From positions 1-64,000 of the forward strand of contig JBDWSF010000024.1 in NCBI GenBank assembly GCA_039985655.1: DNA of 64,000 nt, in the 5' to 3' direction. The position numbers and the translations under genes were made by a program. The notes beneath the pieces are model-generated. The model worked only from the letters and a program-made list of their open reading frames with translations, searched no databases and had not been told where the DNA came from. Source of the DNA: Postechiella sp039985655. Lineage in GTDB: Bacteria; Bacteroidota; Bacteroidia; Flavobacteriales; Flavobacteriaceae. Shown here piece by piece: positions 1 through 7,578 of the stretch. Within the stretch, counting starts at the first letter, position 1. Every line of letters begins with the position of its first letter.

Positions 1-68
1 CCGAACAGAGAAGTTAAGCCCATTAGCGCCGATGGTACTGCATTTGTGGGAGAGTAGGTCGTTGCCTT
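1..68 (+). rRNA. 5S ribosomal RNA, 3' part (cut by window edge)
   Basis: The first bases contain the conserved 5S core ccgaacagagaagttaagc followed by the typical 3' half, ending near gtcgttgcc. The 5' part lies outside the window. A strong terminator follows at 97-130, which fits the end of an rRNA operon. The exact 3' end is uncertain by a few bases. Confidence 0.9.
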
Positions 69-96
69 TTTTATTCTAAACTTGATTTAGAATTGT

Positions 97-130
97 AAAT
101 CCTCAACATTCATTTGTTGAGGATTTTTTT
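97..130 (+). terminator. Intrinsic terminator of the rRNA operon
   Basis: Perfect 11-12 bp stem (aaatcctcaac at 97-107 with gttgaggattt at 116-126, loop about 6 nt) running straight into a T tract to about 130. It sits directly after the 5S rRNA. Confidence 0.85.
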
Positions 131-224
131 TGCTCTAAACTCTAGTGGATAATGAGTTTAGTAGATAACAGCGGGAGCTATAGTAGTGGATCAACTAGTA
201 TTTATGATTAGCTTTTAAGGTTTC

Positions 225-368
225 ATACCAATTCTAAATTAAAACAAACCTAATAAAACGCCTTTTTTCCTTTCTATTTCAGAATAGAAATAAACCGTAG
301 TTATATTATGCTTAATTTATATTCATTATGTAAAGAAAAAAATCATCATTTTTACTTAGAATTGGTAT
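225..368. mobile_element. MITE-like element with 13-bp terminal inverted repeats
   Basis: ataccaattctaa at 225-237 is matched perfectly in reverse by ttagaattggtat at 356-368, giving a 144-bp non-coding element. A small internal hairpin (tttctattt/aatagaaa, about 271-290) lies between the arms. If the outer TA is taken as a target duplication, the termini would be CCAATTCTAA. No transposase is present. The rest of 131-614 shows no gene. Confidence 0.45.
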
Positions 369-526
369 TACAAAACTAGTAATGTATAGTTCAGTTTTAA
401 ATTGTTCTAAATGACCTAATAGCCACGGGCTGCTCTCCTTTTAATTTCAAATTTAAAAACCCGTCTAAAATATTTTAAATTGTTCATTATTACCCATTTT
501 AAAATTCTAATCGAGAAAAATAATAG

Positions 527-534
527 TACCTTTG
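527..534 (+). promoter_or_regulatory. Candidate -7 box for the DEAD-box helicase gene
   Basis: tacctttg matches the Bacteroidota -7 consensus TAnnTTTG. I do not see a TTG at the expected upstream distance, so this is a half-promoter call. It would give a 5' leader of about 75 nt. Confidence 0.35.
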
Positions 535-614
535 AGGCTTAATTAAAAGAGATGGTGTTTAACTTATAAATTGTCATCTCAAATGCTCTATACGGGCTTT
601 ACCAAACAATTTAT

Positions 615-1898
615 ATGACATTTAACGAATTAGGCTTATCTGAAGCCTTGCTAAAAGCTATTAACAAAAAAGGTTATACAAAACCTTCCCCTATTCAACA
701 AAAAGCAATTCCTCCAATTTTAGAAGGTCATGATGTTTTAGCATCGGCACAAACAGGTACTGGTAAAACAGCAGGTTTTACATTACCATTATTGCATATT
801 TTAGCTGAAAATCCGAAAGAGAAATTCAGACCAATTAGAGCCTTAATTTTAACACCAACACGGGAATTAGCTGCGCAAGTATATGCTAATGTTAGAGAGT
901 ATAGTGAGTTTTTAAATTTAAGAAGCACTGTTATTTTTGGTGGTGTAAATCAAAAACCACAAGCAGCAACTATTCGTCAAGGTATTGATATTTTAGTTGC
1001 AACACCTGGACGTTTGTTAGATTTACAAAATCAAGGATTGTTATCACTTAAACGCATTGAAATCTTTGTTTTAGATGAAGCCGATAGAATGTTAGATATG
1101 GGCTTTTTACGCGATATTGAGCGTGTTATTAAATCTATGCCAGAAAAGAGACAGAATTTAATGTTTTCTGCTACATTTTCGAAAGATATAAAGAAACTTG
1201 CACATGGTATTTTAAACCGTCCAGTTCAAGTAGAAGCTACACCAGAAAATACTACGGTTGATGCGATTAGTCAAAAAGTATATCGCGTTGCCAAAGGTTT
1301 AAAAACGGGATTGATAATTAAATTGATTTCTGAAGGTAATTGGAAACAAGTTTTAGTTTTTACACGTACTAAACATGGCGCGAATAAGCTATGTGAAAAG
1401 ATGGGGAAAGCAGGAATTACAGCAGCGGCTATTCACGGAAACAAAAGTCAGGGCGCACGAACAAAAGCGCTATCTGGATTTAAGAATGGACGTGTTAATG
1501 TTTTAGTTGCTACAGATATTGCTGCTCGTGGGCTAGATATTCCGTTATTACCGCATGTTATTAATTTTGAATTGCCTAATATTTCTGAAGACTACGTTCA
1601 TAGAATTGGAAGAACAGGTAGAGCAGGTGCTAAAGGAGAAGCTTTGTCTTTAGTGAGTGCCGATGAAACGACATTTTTACGAGATATTGAAAAGTTGGTC
1701 GGTATGAAAATACCAAAAGAGATTATAGAAGGTTTTGAACCTGATCCTAATGCATCAACAGCTCCAATAAAACCTGGTCAAAATCGTCAAAACCGAAACT
1801 CAAGAGGCAGAAACAATTCAGGTAGTTCTAATAATAATTCGAATTCTAGAAAACCAAAAGGAAACGATAGAAGAGGCGGTAATAGTAGAAGACGTTAG
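615..1898 (+). CDS. DEAD-box ATP-dependent RNA helicase (RhlE-like)
   Basis: Predicted to unwind RNA duplexes with ATP in the cytoplasm, for example in ribosome assembly or RNA decay. Motifs in order: Q motif (GYTKPSPIQQ, residues 20-29), Walker A AQTGTGKT (45-52), PTRELA, TPGRLLD, DEAD, SAT, and motif VI HRIGRTGRAG. The last 50 or so residues are a low-complexity basic tail rich in R, N, G and S, as in RhlE-type proteins, and probably contact RNA. At 427 aa it is a normal length. Two small genes follow with gaps of 2 and 5 bases, so they are probably co-transcribed. The RhlE subgroup is an inference from the short C-terminus and basic tail. Confidence 0.92.
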   Translation: MTFNELGLSEALLKAINKKGYTKPSPIQQKAIPPILEGHDVLASAQTGTGKTAGFTLPLLHILAENPKEKFRPIRALILTPTRELAAQVYANVREYSEFLNLRSTVIFGGVNQKPQAATIRQGIDILVATPGRLLDLQNQGLLSLKRIEIFVLDEADRMLDMGFLRDIERVIKSMPEKRQNLMFSATFSKDIKKLAHGILNRPVQVEATPENTTVDAISQKVYRVAKGLKTGLIIKLISEGNWKQVLVFTRTKHGANKLCEKMGKAGITAAAIHGNKSQGARTKALSGFKNGRVNVLVATDIAARGLDIPLLPHVINFELPNISEDYVHRIGRTGRAGAKGEALSLVSADETTFLRDIEKLVGMKIPKEIIEGFEPDPNASTAPIKPGQNRQNRNSRGRNNSGSSNNNSNSRKPKGNDRRGGNSRRR

Positions 1899-1900
1899 CG

Positions 1901-2110
1901 ATGAGGCAAGCCTTAAAGGATAAAATTATAACAGTTTGTAATAAAAAAATAGAAACCAAAGGTGAACATGTAGGATTGTCTTTTTATGCTTTTTTTGCTA
2001 ATAAAAATGATAATCCAGAGTTACTTATGGAGGCGGCTACGTGGTGGATCGAAACTCACGAGTTAGATCATTTTGAAAAGGCTATTAAAATAAAAAAAAT
2101 GGTAGAATAA
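1901..2110 (+). CDS. Small conserved protein (resembles DUF6500), function unknown
   Basis: A 69-aa soluble protein with no signal peptide or membrane segment. It contains the phrase GLSFYAFFANKNDNPELLME and is rich in charged helices. I recall very similar short proteins in Flavobacteriia under DUF6500, but no function is known. The ATG lies 2 bases after the helicase stop codon, so translation is probably coupled to the helicase. Confidence 0.75.
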   Translation: MRQALKDKIITVCNKKIETKGEHVGLSFYAFFANKNDNPELLMEAATWWIETHELDHFEKAIKIKKMVE

Positions 2111-2115
2111 ATTTT

Positions 2116-2340
2116 ATGGAATCTCAACCTAATAACCCATTACATGGCATTAAACTGGAACAAATTATAAATGATTTGGTCGCGCATTATGGATGGGAAT
2201 ATATGGGGTATACTATTAAAATTAAATGCTTTACAGATAATCCATCAGTAAAATCTAGCTTAAAATTCTTAAGAAGAACGCCATGGGCACGCACTAAAGT
2301 AGAAACCATGTATTTAAAACTATTAAAAAACAAAAAGTAA
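2116..2340 (+). CDS. VF530 (DUF2132) family protein, putative DNA-binding
   Basis: At 74 aa it covers the whole of this small family. The diagnostic stretches are NNPLHGIKLEQIINDLV near the N-terminus and SLKFLRRTPWAR in the second half. The family is named after a Vibrio fischeri protein of known structure and is often labelled DNA-binding, though the role is unproven. It starts 5 bases after the preceding small gene and is the last gene of the helicase transcription unit, ending at a palindromic terminator. Confidence 0.85.
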   Translation: MESQPNNPLHGIKLEQIINDLVAHYGWEYMGYTIKIKCFTDNPSVKSSLKFLRRTPWARTKVETMYLKLLKNKK

Positions 2341-2475
2341 AAGAGGCTGTCTAAAAAGTCTATATTTTTGAGTTTGTCAGGTTGAGCTTGTCGAAACCTA
2401 TCATTGATTATCAAGTAAGTTGATATATTTCGATAATCAATATGACTATTCATTTTACTTTTTAGACAACCTCTT
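2341..2475. terminator. Long inverted-repeat terminator between convergent genes (repeat family with 12287-12348)
   Basis: aagaggctgtctaaaaagt (2341-2359) pairs with actttttagacaacctctt (2457-2475) with one mismatch, followed by a T run. The mismatch is a C-A on the plus strand but a G-U on the minus strand. The loop holds a second 10-bp stem (2403-2412 with 2432-2441) and a flavobacterial REP-like motif ggttgagcttgtcgaaacc. The genes on both sides converge here, so it can serve both strands. Confidence 0.65.
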
Positions 2476-2501
2476 TTTTATTGTTTATAGAATAAGAAAA
2501 A

Positions 2502-2804
2502 CTATTCTTGTTTTTTCTTCCCTTTCCCTTTTTTAAAGTTAGCTTTAAGCTCTTCTAAAGTAACAGAACCATTAGAATCTGCATCTAAACGTGCATAGTT
2601 TTTTTCTAGTTTTTCTGCAGGTACTTCTTTTTTTCTTTTAGCACTTACAAATTCTTCTAAAGAAATAGACGCATCTTTATTGGCGTCAAATCTTTTAAAC
2701 ATTTTGTCGAAGTCTGGTTTCTTTTTTTCTTGAGCAGTGATTGAAAAAGAATAAGCAAACAATGCTAGTGTTAACATTGTTAATTTTAATGGTGTTGTTT
2801 TCAT
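2502..2804 (-). CDS. Secreted EF-hand calcium-binding protein
   Basis: A 100-aa protein with a signal peptide (residues 1 to about 25, ending ITAQE). Two EF-hand loops follow: DANKDASISLEE and DADSNGSVTLEE. Both keep the D-x-[DN]-x-[DN]-x-S-[IV]-[ST]-x-x-E calcium pattern. The C-terminus is a lysine-rich tail. It probably acts in the periplasm or outside the cell as a calcium-responsive or buffering protein; the partner is unknown. It is a single gene, convergent with the VF530 gene. Confidence 0.85.
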   Translation of the reverse strand: MKTTPLKLTMLTLALFAYSFSITAQEKKKPDFDKMFKRFDANKDASISLEEFVSAKRKKEVPAEKLEKNYARLDADSNGSVTLEELKANFKKGKGKKKQE

Positions 2805-2927
2805 TTTGTAATATTTTTAAACGGTTATCTAAGTTTAGACCTTTCTACTTCTAATTGGTTTAATTAGAGCAGACTTTTTTTTAAAAATATAGAAAGCTTT
2901 GAGTATACTAAAGCAGTGCTATGATCT

Positions 2928-3926
2928 TTAATGAGACTTTGTATAATGCGCTTTGATTAAATTTTTTCCAAAATCGCCATTAAAATCTCGCCAAACCACA
3001 TGAATATGTTTTGCATTATTTTGCGAATTATCAAATTCTACTAGAAACGATTTTCCTTGAATTCTGTAATAATGAGGTTTATCAATTTGTGTAGCTCCAA
3101 ACCAAGTAAAGTGAATGTTGTTAAACCCTTCTTTTTCTATTTTCTTCAACCGAATAGAAGCCACTTTTTCTGGCATCGATTCAATATGAATATTAATTAA
3201 TTGAAGTAATAATTCTTGTTGTGATTTGTTTAAATCTTTAAAAGGAATACCTACAGTTTCTAAAGGAGAAACTTCAGATTTGTTTTTAGTAAAAATGTCT
3301 TTAAAAGGAACGTCTTTTATAATGGTTTTTTGTTTTTGGTTATCATTTAATGTATTTACAAATTCTAAACCTAAATCGTCTTCTTTATCTAGTGTACGTT
3401 CTCCTTTTCTTTTTCCAGAACTAATGGTTGTAGGATTAGCACCAAAAAATCGAGGTGCAATAGATGTGTTTTCTCCAGAAATAGTGAAGTTTAATGAGAT
3501 ATGATGACCTTCAAAAGACCATGACCAAATTTTATCCGTTTCTGGGTTGCCATAAAAAGTTGCATAATATTTTTCGGAATCTCTAAATACGGGGTCTCCA
3601 GATATTTCTGCTAAAACAGTTTCTAAATTTATTATTTTAAGTGTTTTGTTATAACCAGATTCACTGAGTGAAGATTTTAGTAAGTTGAAGAATAACTTTT
3701 TTTGTTTGGGCTGTAATTCTTTTAAAGAGATCCCTTCACGAATAAACATGCTGTGTGGCAAGTAGTGCCATTTATCTTTTAAAGGATCATCAAAATCTAA
3801 TAGAGCGATACTCTTTTGGTCTTTATTTAATGAATTTAGAAAAGTAACAGCGGGGTTTATTTTCGAGTTTTTAAAAGCGAAGAAACTAAGCGTTAGAAGC
3901 AATAATATAATTTTATTTGATTTCAT
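2928..3926 (-). CDS. DUF3500 domain protein, secreted
   Basis: Recognised as DUF3500 from the central stretch HHISLNFTISGENTSIAPRF and the neighbouring GANP motif, and from the C-terminal HIHVVWRDFNGDFG. The start is placed at 3926 because MKSNKIILLLLTLSFFAF is a signal peptide or membrane anchor; a longer upstream reading overlaps the previous gene and looks artificial. The GH105 gene ends 10 bases upstream, so the two form an operon. No enzymatic role is established for DUF3500. A link to sugar metabolism is only inferred from the neighbour. Confidence 0.82.
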   Translation of the reverse strand: MKSNKIILLLLTLSFFAFKNSKINPAVTFLNSLNKDQKSIALLDFDDPLKDKWHYLPHSMFIREGISLKELQPKQKKLFFNLLKSSLSESGYNKTLKIINLETVLAEISGDPVFRDSEKYYATFYGNPETDKIWSWSFEGHHISLNFTISGENTSIAPRFFGANPTTISSGKRKGERTLDKEDDLGLEFVNTLNDNQKQKTIIKDVPFKDIFTKNKSEVSPLETVGIPFKDLNKSQQELLLQLINIHIESMPEKVASIRLKKIEKEGFNNIHFTWFGATQIDKPHYYRIQGKSFLVEFDNSQNNAKHIHVVWRDFNGDFGKNLIKAHYTKSH

Positions 3927-3936
3927 ATTTGTTAAT

Positions 3937-5049
3937 TTATTTCGCACTATATAATTTATAAACCTCAGAACCGGCACTTAAAAAAGCACCTGTGCCGTAA
4001 ACCTCGGTTTTGTCTGCCCAAGCTTTTCCTGGTGCTGCACCTACGGGTTGTACATAGCCTAGCATCCCAGATTCGGTAACATAACTAGTCATGGCATTCC
4101 AACCTTTTTTAACGGCATTTTCATAATCTTTCTTTTCAAGAATCCCTTTGTTTATACCCCAAGACAAACCATATATGTAAAAGGACGATCCGCTGGTTTC
4201 TGGAGTTGGATAAAAATCTTGACCTAATAGACTCATAGCCCAATGCCCTTCTGGAGTCTGAATTTCAATAAGTTTTTTAGCCATTTTTTTATAAATTTTT
4301 AAAAAATATTTATATGATTTGGAGTCAGCATCTAATTCGTTCATAATATTAACGAGACCTGCAAATACCCAACCGTTTCCTCTAGACCAAAATATTTTAG
4401 TTCCATTATCTCGTTTGCTCATATAGCGTTCGTCACGGTAAAATAAATGCTCTTTTTTATCGAATAGAAAGTTCGTAGATGTTTTAAATTCAGATATTAA
4501 AAAATCTAAATATTTTCTGTCGCCTGTCGTTTTGTATAGTTTAGCTAAAACAGGAGGTGCCATAAAAAGCGCATCACACCAGTTCCAACGGTCTTGATGA
4601 AATGGTGCTTTCCAATTTAATTTAGATTGCGATGGATGATAAATAATAAAATCAAACTGTTTTTGCGTAGGTTGAATCATTTTTTTATCGCCGTATTTTC
4701 TATATAGGTCTAAATAAAGCTGTCCTACAGTATGATCATCGGCATGATAAGGTCTGCGATATAATTCCCACTCGTGTGTTTTTCCAATATTCTTTAACCA
4801 GTTGTAATAGCTGTCATCATCAGCCATAGCAGCCCATTTTACCATACCAACATAAAGCGCGCCGTTTGTCCAATCCAAAGGGTGGTGTGGTTTTGTACGA
4901 TTGCTATAGCTATCATTAAAATGTTCAATTTGCCAATCGGCAACTTTTTTCATAATAAGTTTTACCTCAGTAGGTTTAATATCTTGAGCTTGAATTGAGA
5001 TTGTAAATGTTATAAACGTAAAAAAAATAAAGGATTTTAATAATGACAT
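3937..5049 (-). CDS. Glycoside hydrolase family 105 (GH88/105), unsaturated glucuronyl/rhamnogalacturonyl hydrolase
   Basis: Predicted to remove the unsaturated uronic acid left at the non-reducing end by polysaccharide lyases. The 370-aa protein has a signal peptide (residues 1 to about 21, ending IQAQ), so it works in the periplasm. Diagnostic motifs are WNWCDALFMAPP, with the Asp expected to be catalytic, FWSRGNGWVFAGL and PETSGSSFYIYGL, all typical of the alpha6/alpha6 barrel of this family. The substrate (pectin, ulvan or another uronate polymer) cannot be read from sequence, and no lyase or SusCD pair is nearby. It is upstream of the DUF3500 gene in the same operon. Confidence 0.88.
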   Translation of the reverse strand: MSLLKSFIFFTFITFTISIQAQDIKPTEVKLIMKKVADWQIEHFNDSYSNRTKPHHPLDWTNGALYVGMVKWAAMADDDSYYNWLKNIGKTHEWELYRRPYHADDHTVGQLYLDLYRKYGDKKMIQPTQKQFDFIIYHPSQSKLNWKAPFHQDRWNWCDALFMAPPVLAKLYKTTGDRKYLDFLISEFKTSTNFLFDKKEHLFYRDERYMSKRDNGTKIFWSRGNGWVFAGLVNIMNELDADSKSYKYFLKIYKKMAKKLIEIQTPEGHWAMSLLGQDFYPTPETSGSSFYIYGLSWGINKGILEKKDYENAVKKGWNAMTSYVTESGMLGYVQPVGAAPGKAWADKTEVYGTGAFLSAGSEVYKLYSAK

Positions 5050-5080
5050 CTGTAGTGGATTAATAGCTGGGTTATGATAT

Positions 5081-5515
5081 TTAGTTTAATATTTGATTTA
5101 AATGATATTCAAGATGATCAACATAATTGGTTATTAAAAACCGTAAATCGGATTCTCTTTCATCTTTAAGAAGAATTTTAAAAGATAATGTTTCCTCTGT
5201 TTGATTTTTTATAATATGAGATATTTGGTAGTTAAGCGATAACCATAAATTTAAAATCTTATCAGTCTCTGCATGTTGATAATCATTCGATTTAACCAAT
5301 TCATTTTGGTCGTAAGGTATTATAAGGAAAGGTTTTTTACTAAACTGAATTTTAGTAAACCGTTGTAAATTGTTAATTGCCGAATCTATTAAATGTCCTA
5401 AAATTTCTTTTTTAGACCATTTGATATCAGAACGTTTATGGAGAAAGTCAGTTTCTGGAATTTGTAGAATACGTCTTTCGGCACTAGCTAGTAACGTATC
5501 AAGTTTAGTTTTCAT
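5081..5515 (-). CDS. DinB-like putative metal-dependent hydrolase
   Basis: At 144 aa it has the size of a DinB/YfiT four-helix bundle. The metal-binding pattern is suggested by a first His in KKEILGHLIDSA and a His pair near the end (DHLEYHLNQIL). No signal peptide is present. Related enzymes use small thiols such as bacillithiol or act as transferases, but the substrate here is unknown. It lies about 30 bases upstream of the GH105 gene on the same strand and might be co-transcribed with it. Confidence 0.7.
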   Translation of the reverse strand: MKTKLDTLLASAERRILQIPETDFLHKRSDIKWSKKEILGHLIDSAINNLQRFTKIQFSKKPFLIIPYDQNELVKSNDYQHAETDKILNLWLSLNYQISHIIKNQTEETLSFKILLKDERESDLRFLITNYVDHLEYHLNQILN

Positions 5516-5595
5516 AACCCTAAAGCTATGAAATTTTTAATTAAGAAGTTTAGACTGATGCTGTAATAAAGACATTTGTTTTAATCTAAAGAATT

Positions 5596-5700
5596 CCTCG
5601 CAACTTGCTGCGGGGTAAAAGTGGAAAGTTTGAAAACCTTAGGTTTTCATCAATCTAAAAATATTTTTTCCGCTTGATACCTCGTCAGCTTGCTGCGGGG
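5596..5700. repeat. Pair of GC-rich palindromic repeats
   Basis: Two direct copies of a cctcg...cttgctgcgggg unit at 5596-5615 and 5680-5700 stand out in AT-rich DNA; each can fold (CCTCGCA with TGCGGGG). A further palindrome, tgaaaacct/aggttttca, lies at 5631-5649. The pattern matches REP-like intergenic repeats rather than a terminator, since no T run follows. Confidence 0.6.
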
Positions 5701-5712
5701 CCATTCATTAAC

Positions 5713-6960
5713 TCAATTATTACCCTTTAGTAGCATTCGTTTTTTATTTTCTAAATATGCTTTTTCTAAAGCATTATTCACGTTTGCAATAGCCAAATCT
5801 ATATTAACGATCGCTTTTTTTGTATTGTTAGTGACTATGTAATAATCAAATAAACACCCAAAAAACAAATAACTACGCTGTTCAAAATCAGCTGGATTTA
5901 ATTGGTCTAAATACCGTTTCGTCATCATATAGTTTTGTTTTTGTAAACAAACCACTGCCATAGTTAGTATATGCGAAGGCATAGGTTGCAGGGTATGCAA
6001 GCATTGGTACCAATACAAAATTTTATCCCAATCGGTATCTTCAAAACGTTTCGCTTTTAAATGTTCCGAAGCAATGGCTGCTTCATAATGGTAACATGAA
6101 AACTCAGAAGTGTTAACCGCTTTATGCATTAAAGAATTCCCTAATTGAATCAGCGGGAAGTACCATAAACTTCTGTCTTGATGTTTTAAATCTAGTAACT
6201 CGTTATTCGCATTGGTTTTTGTTTCTAATCTTGCTGAGTGAAAGCACATTAAAGCCGTTAAAGCATAAGCTTCGGGAAGTTGCGTCAGTTTATTAGTCAA
6301 AAGCATTTTACAAAGCCTCAGTGCTTCAGTACATAATTCTTTGCGCACCAAAAGTTCTTTTTTGTTAGAATGAAAACCTTCATTAAAAATAAGATATAAA
6401 ACTTCCAAAACGCTCTCTAAGCGTTCGGGAAGTGCTTTTCCTTGTGGGATTTTAAATTTTAAATCCGATTTAAGAATTGCTTTCCGCGCTCTAGTCAAAC
6501 GCTTTTTTACCGTTTCTTCTTTAGTTAATAACGCTGACGAAATTTCTTTTATACTAAATCCCGAAACTGTTTTTAAAGCAAACGAAATGCGATCTCTAGG
6601 ATCCAATTTGGGATGACAAGCTGTAAAAATCATACGGAGTTGTGCATCGGCAATTTCGGTATCTAAAAACAAATCGTTAATAGCAATACTATCCGTACCT
6701 TGATTGATGTTTGGAAGATGGTTTTTTGCCGTTTTTAATTGCCTAAAAATATCTAAAACTCTATTTTTTGCAGCCTGAGTTAGCCATGCTTCAGGGTTTT
6801 CGGGTTGTTGAATTCGCCAACCTACACTTGCTTTAATAAAGGTGTCTTGTACCGCATCTTCAATAATATCAAGATGTTTAAGCCCAAAAATCCGAGTTAA
6901 AATAGAAACCATCTTCCCGCTATGGTGGCGAAAAAGATGGTCTATAAGTTTCGTTTCCAT
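5713..6960 (-). CDS. ECF-family RNA polymerase sigma factor with C-terminal DUF6596 domain (ECF42-like)
   Basis: Region 2 is at about residues 5-70 (DIIEDAVQDTFIKA, PEAWLTQAAKNRVLDIFR) and region 4 at about 105-165 (GFSIKEISSALLTKEETVKKRLTRAR). A long helical, TPR-like C-terminal half of about 240 residues follows. The 415-aa length and this architecture are characteristic of the ECF42 group. That group lacks a classical anti-sigma factor and is typically encoded next to a DGPF/YCII protein, as it is here. The ATG overlaps the stop codon of that gene (TAATG), so the two are translationally coupled. Target genes are unknown. Confidence 0.88.
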   Translation of the reverse strand: METKLIDHLFRHHSGKMVSILTRIFGLKHLDIIEDAVQDTFIKASVGWRIQQPENPEAWLTQAAKNRVLDIFRQLKTAKNHLPNINQGTDSIAINDLFLDTEIADAQLRMIFTACHPKLDPRDRISFALKTVSGFSIKEISSALLTKEETVKKRLTRARKAILKSDLKFKIPQGKALPERLESVLEVLYLIFNEGFHSNKKELLVRKELCTEALRLCKMLLTNKLTQLPEAYALTALMCFHSARLETKTNANNELLDLKHQDRSLWYFPLIQLGNSLMHKAVNTSEFSCYHYEAAIASEHLKAKRFEDTDWDKILYWYQCLHTLQPMPSHILTMAVVCLQKQNYMMTKRYLDQLNPADFEQRSYLFFGCLFDYYIVTNNTKKAIVNIDLAIANVNNALEKAYLENKKRMLLKGNN

Positions 6961-7307
6961 TAACGATCAAATACCATAATTTCACGAATTTCAACGGTGC
7001 CGCCTAAATCGTAATCAGGGTAATCTTCAGCAATTTTTTGTACCGCATCAAAATCACTAGTTTCAACAATATAATAACCGCCAACAATCTCTTTAACTTC
7101 GACTGATGTTAAATCGGTAACCGTTCTATTCGAACCAGAAACACGGCGAATTTGTGGCGTTAATGCATTCCCACCACGTAAAACACCTGCTTGTTCCATT
7201 TTGTCATTCCAAGTAAACCATTTACCCATTCTGGATTGTAATTCTTCTGGAGATAGTCCTAAATCAGAATAATCAGTACTAGTAAAAATCATCATAAATT
7301 CTTTCAT
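6960..7307 (-). CDS. YCII-related (DGPF) protein, partner of the ECF sigma factor
   Basis: A 115-aa protein with a YCII/DGPF-type fold: MKEFMMIFTS at the start, the central GVLRGGNALTP and GGYYIVETSDFDAV, and a C-terminal GGTVEIREIMVF. Members of this family are small dimeric alpha-beta barrels that are conserved neighbours of ECF42 sigma factors, but their biochemical role is unsettled. It is the upstream gene of the pair; its stop codon shares a base with the sigma factor start. Confidence 0.85.
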   Translation of the reverse strand: MKEFMMIFTSTDYSDLGLSPEELQSRMGKWFTWNDKMEQAGVLRGGNALTPQIRRVSGSNRTVTDLTSVEVKEIVGGYYIVETSDFDAVQKIAEDYPDYDLGGTVEIREIMVFDR

Positions 7308-7424
7308 AATTGTAAAATTTAAATTGTTATACCATTAAGACGTTTGTCAAATTAAAAAGGGGGACAGTGTTTCCAAATTTATAAATTTCTTTTTAAGAAA
7401 CCGATTGCAGATACGAATTAAAAG

Positions 7425-7553
7425 TTGGGCGTTCCCCACATTTGCTTTTCAGAAAGCAAATATGTGTCAGGCTTTCGGCAGTCGCTTCCCGAAAAAAATC
7501 GGGAGAGCTTCAACAAATGCCTCAACCCTTAACGCGGAAAGCATAACGTTCAA
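7425..7553. repeat. Dispersed flavobacterial intergenic repeat (ttgggcgt...gtcaggcttt type)
   Basis: The stretch runs from ttgggcgttcccc through a hairpin (cacatttgctttt/aaagcaaatatgtg) and gtcaggctttcggcag, then a second hairpin (tcccga/tcggga, 7487-7504), to a tail containing caacaaatgcctcaaccc. A short copy with the same ttgggcgt and gtcaggcttt blocks occurs at 42108-42137. It is denser in GC than its surroundings. The 108-codon reading frame that crosses it is not a gene. Confidence 0.5.
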
Positions 7554-7578
7554 TTTAAAGTGTAGGTTACCTTATGTG

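Noticed and set aside
2187..2453. An 88-codon minus-strand frame over the VF530 gene and the palindromic terminator
   Set aside because: It is antisense to a recognised gene and formed partly by the inverted repeat.
5596..5700. CRISPR-like array formed by the cctcg...cttgctgcgggg copies
   Set aside because: There are only two copies, the spacing and sequence are not CRISPR-like, and no cas genes are present.
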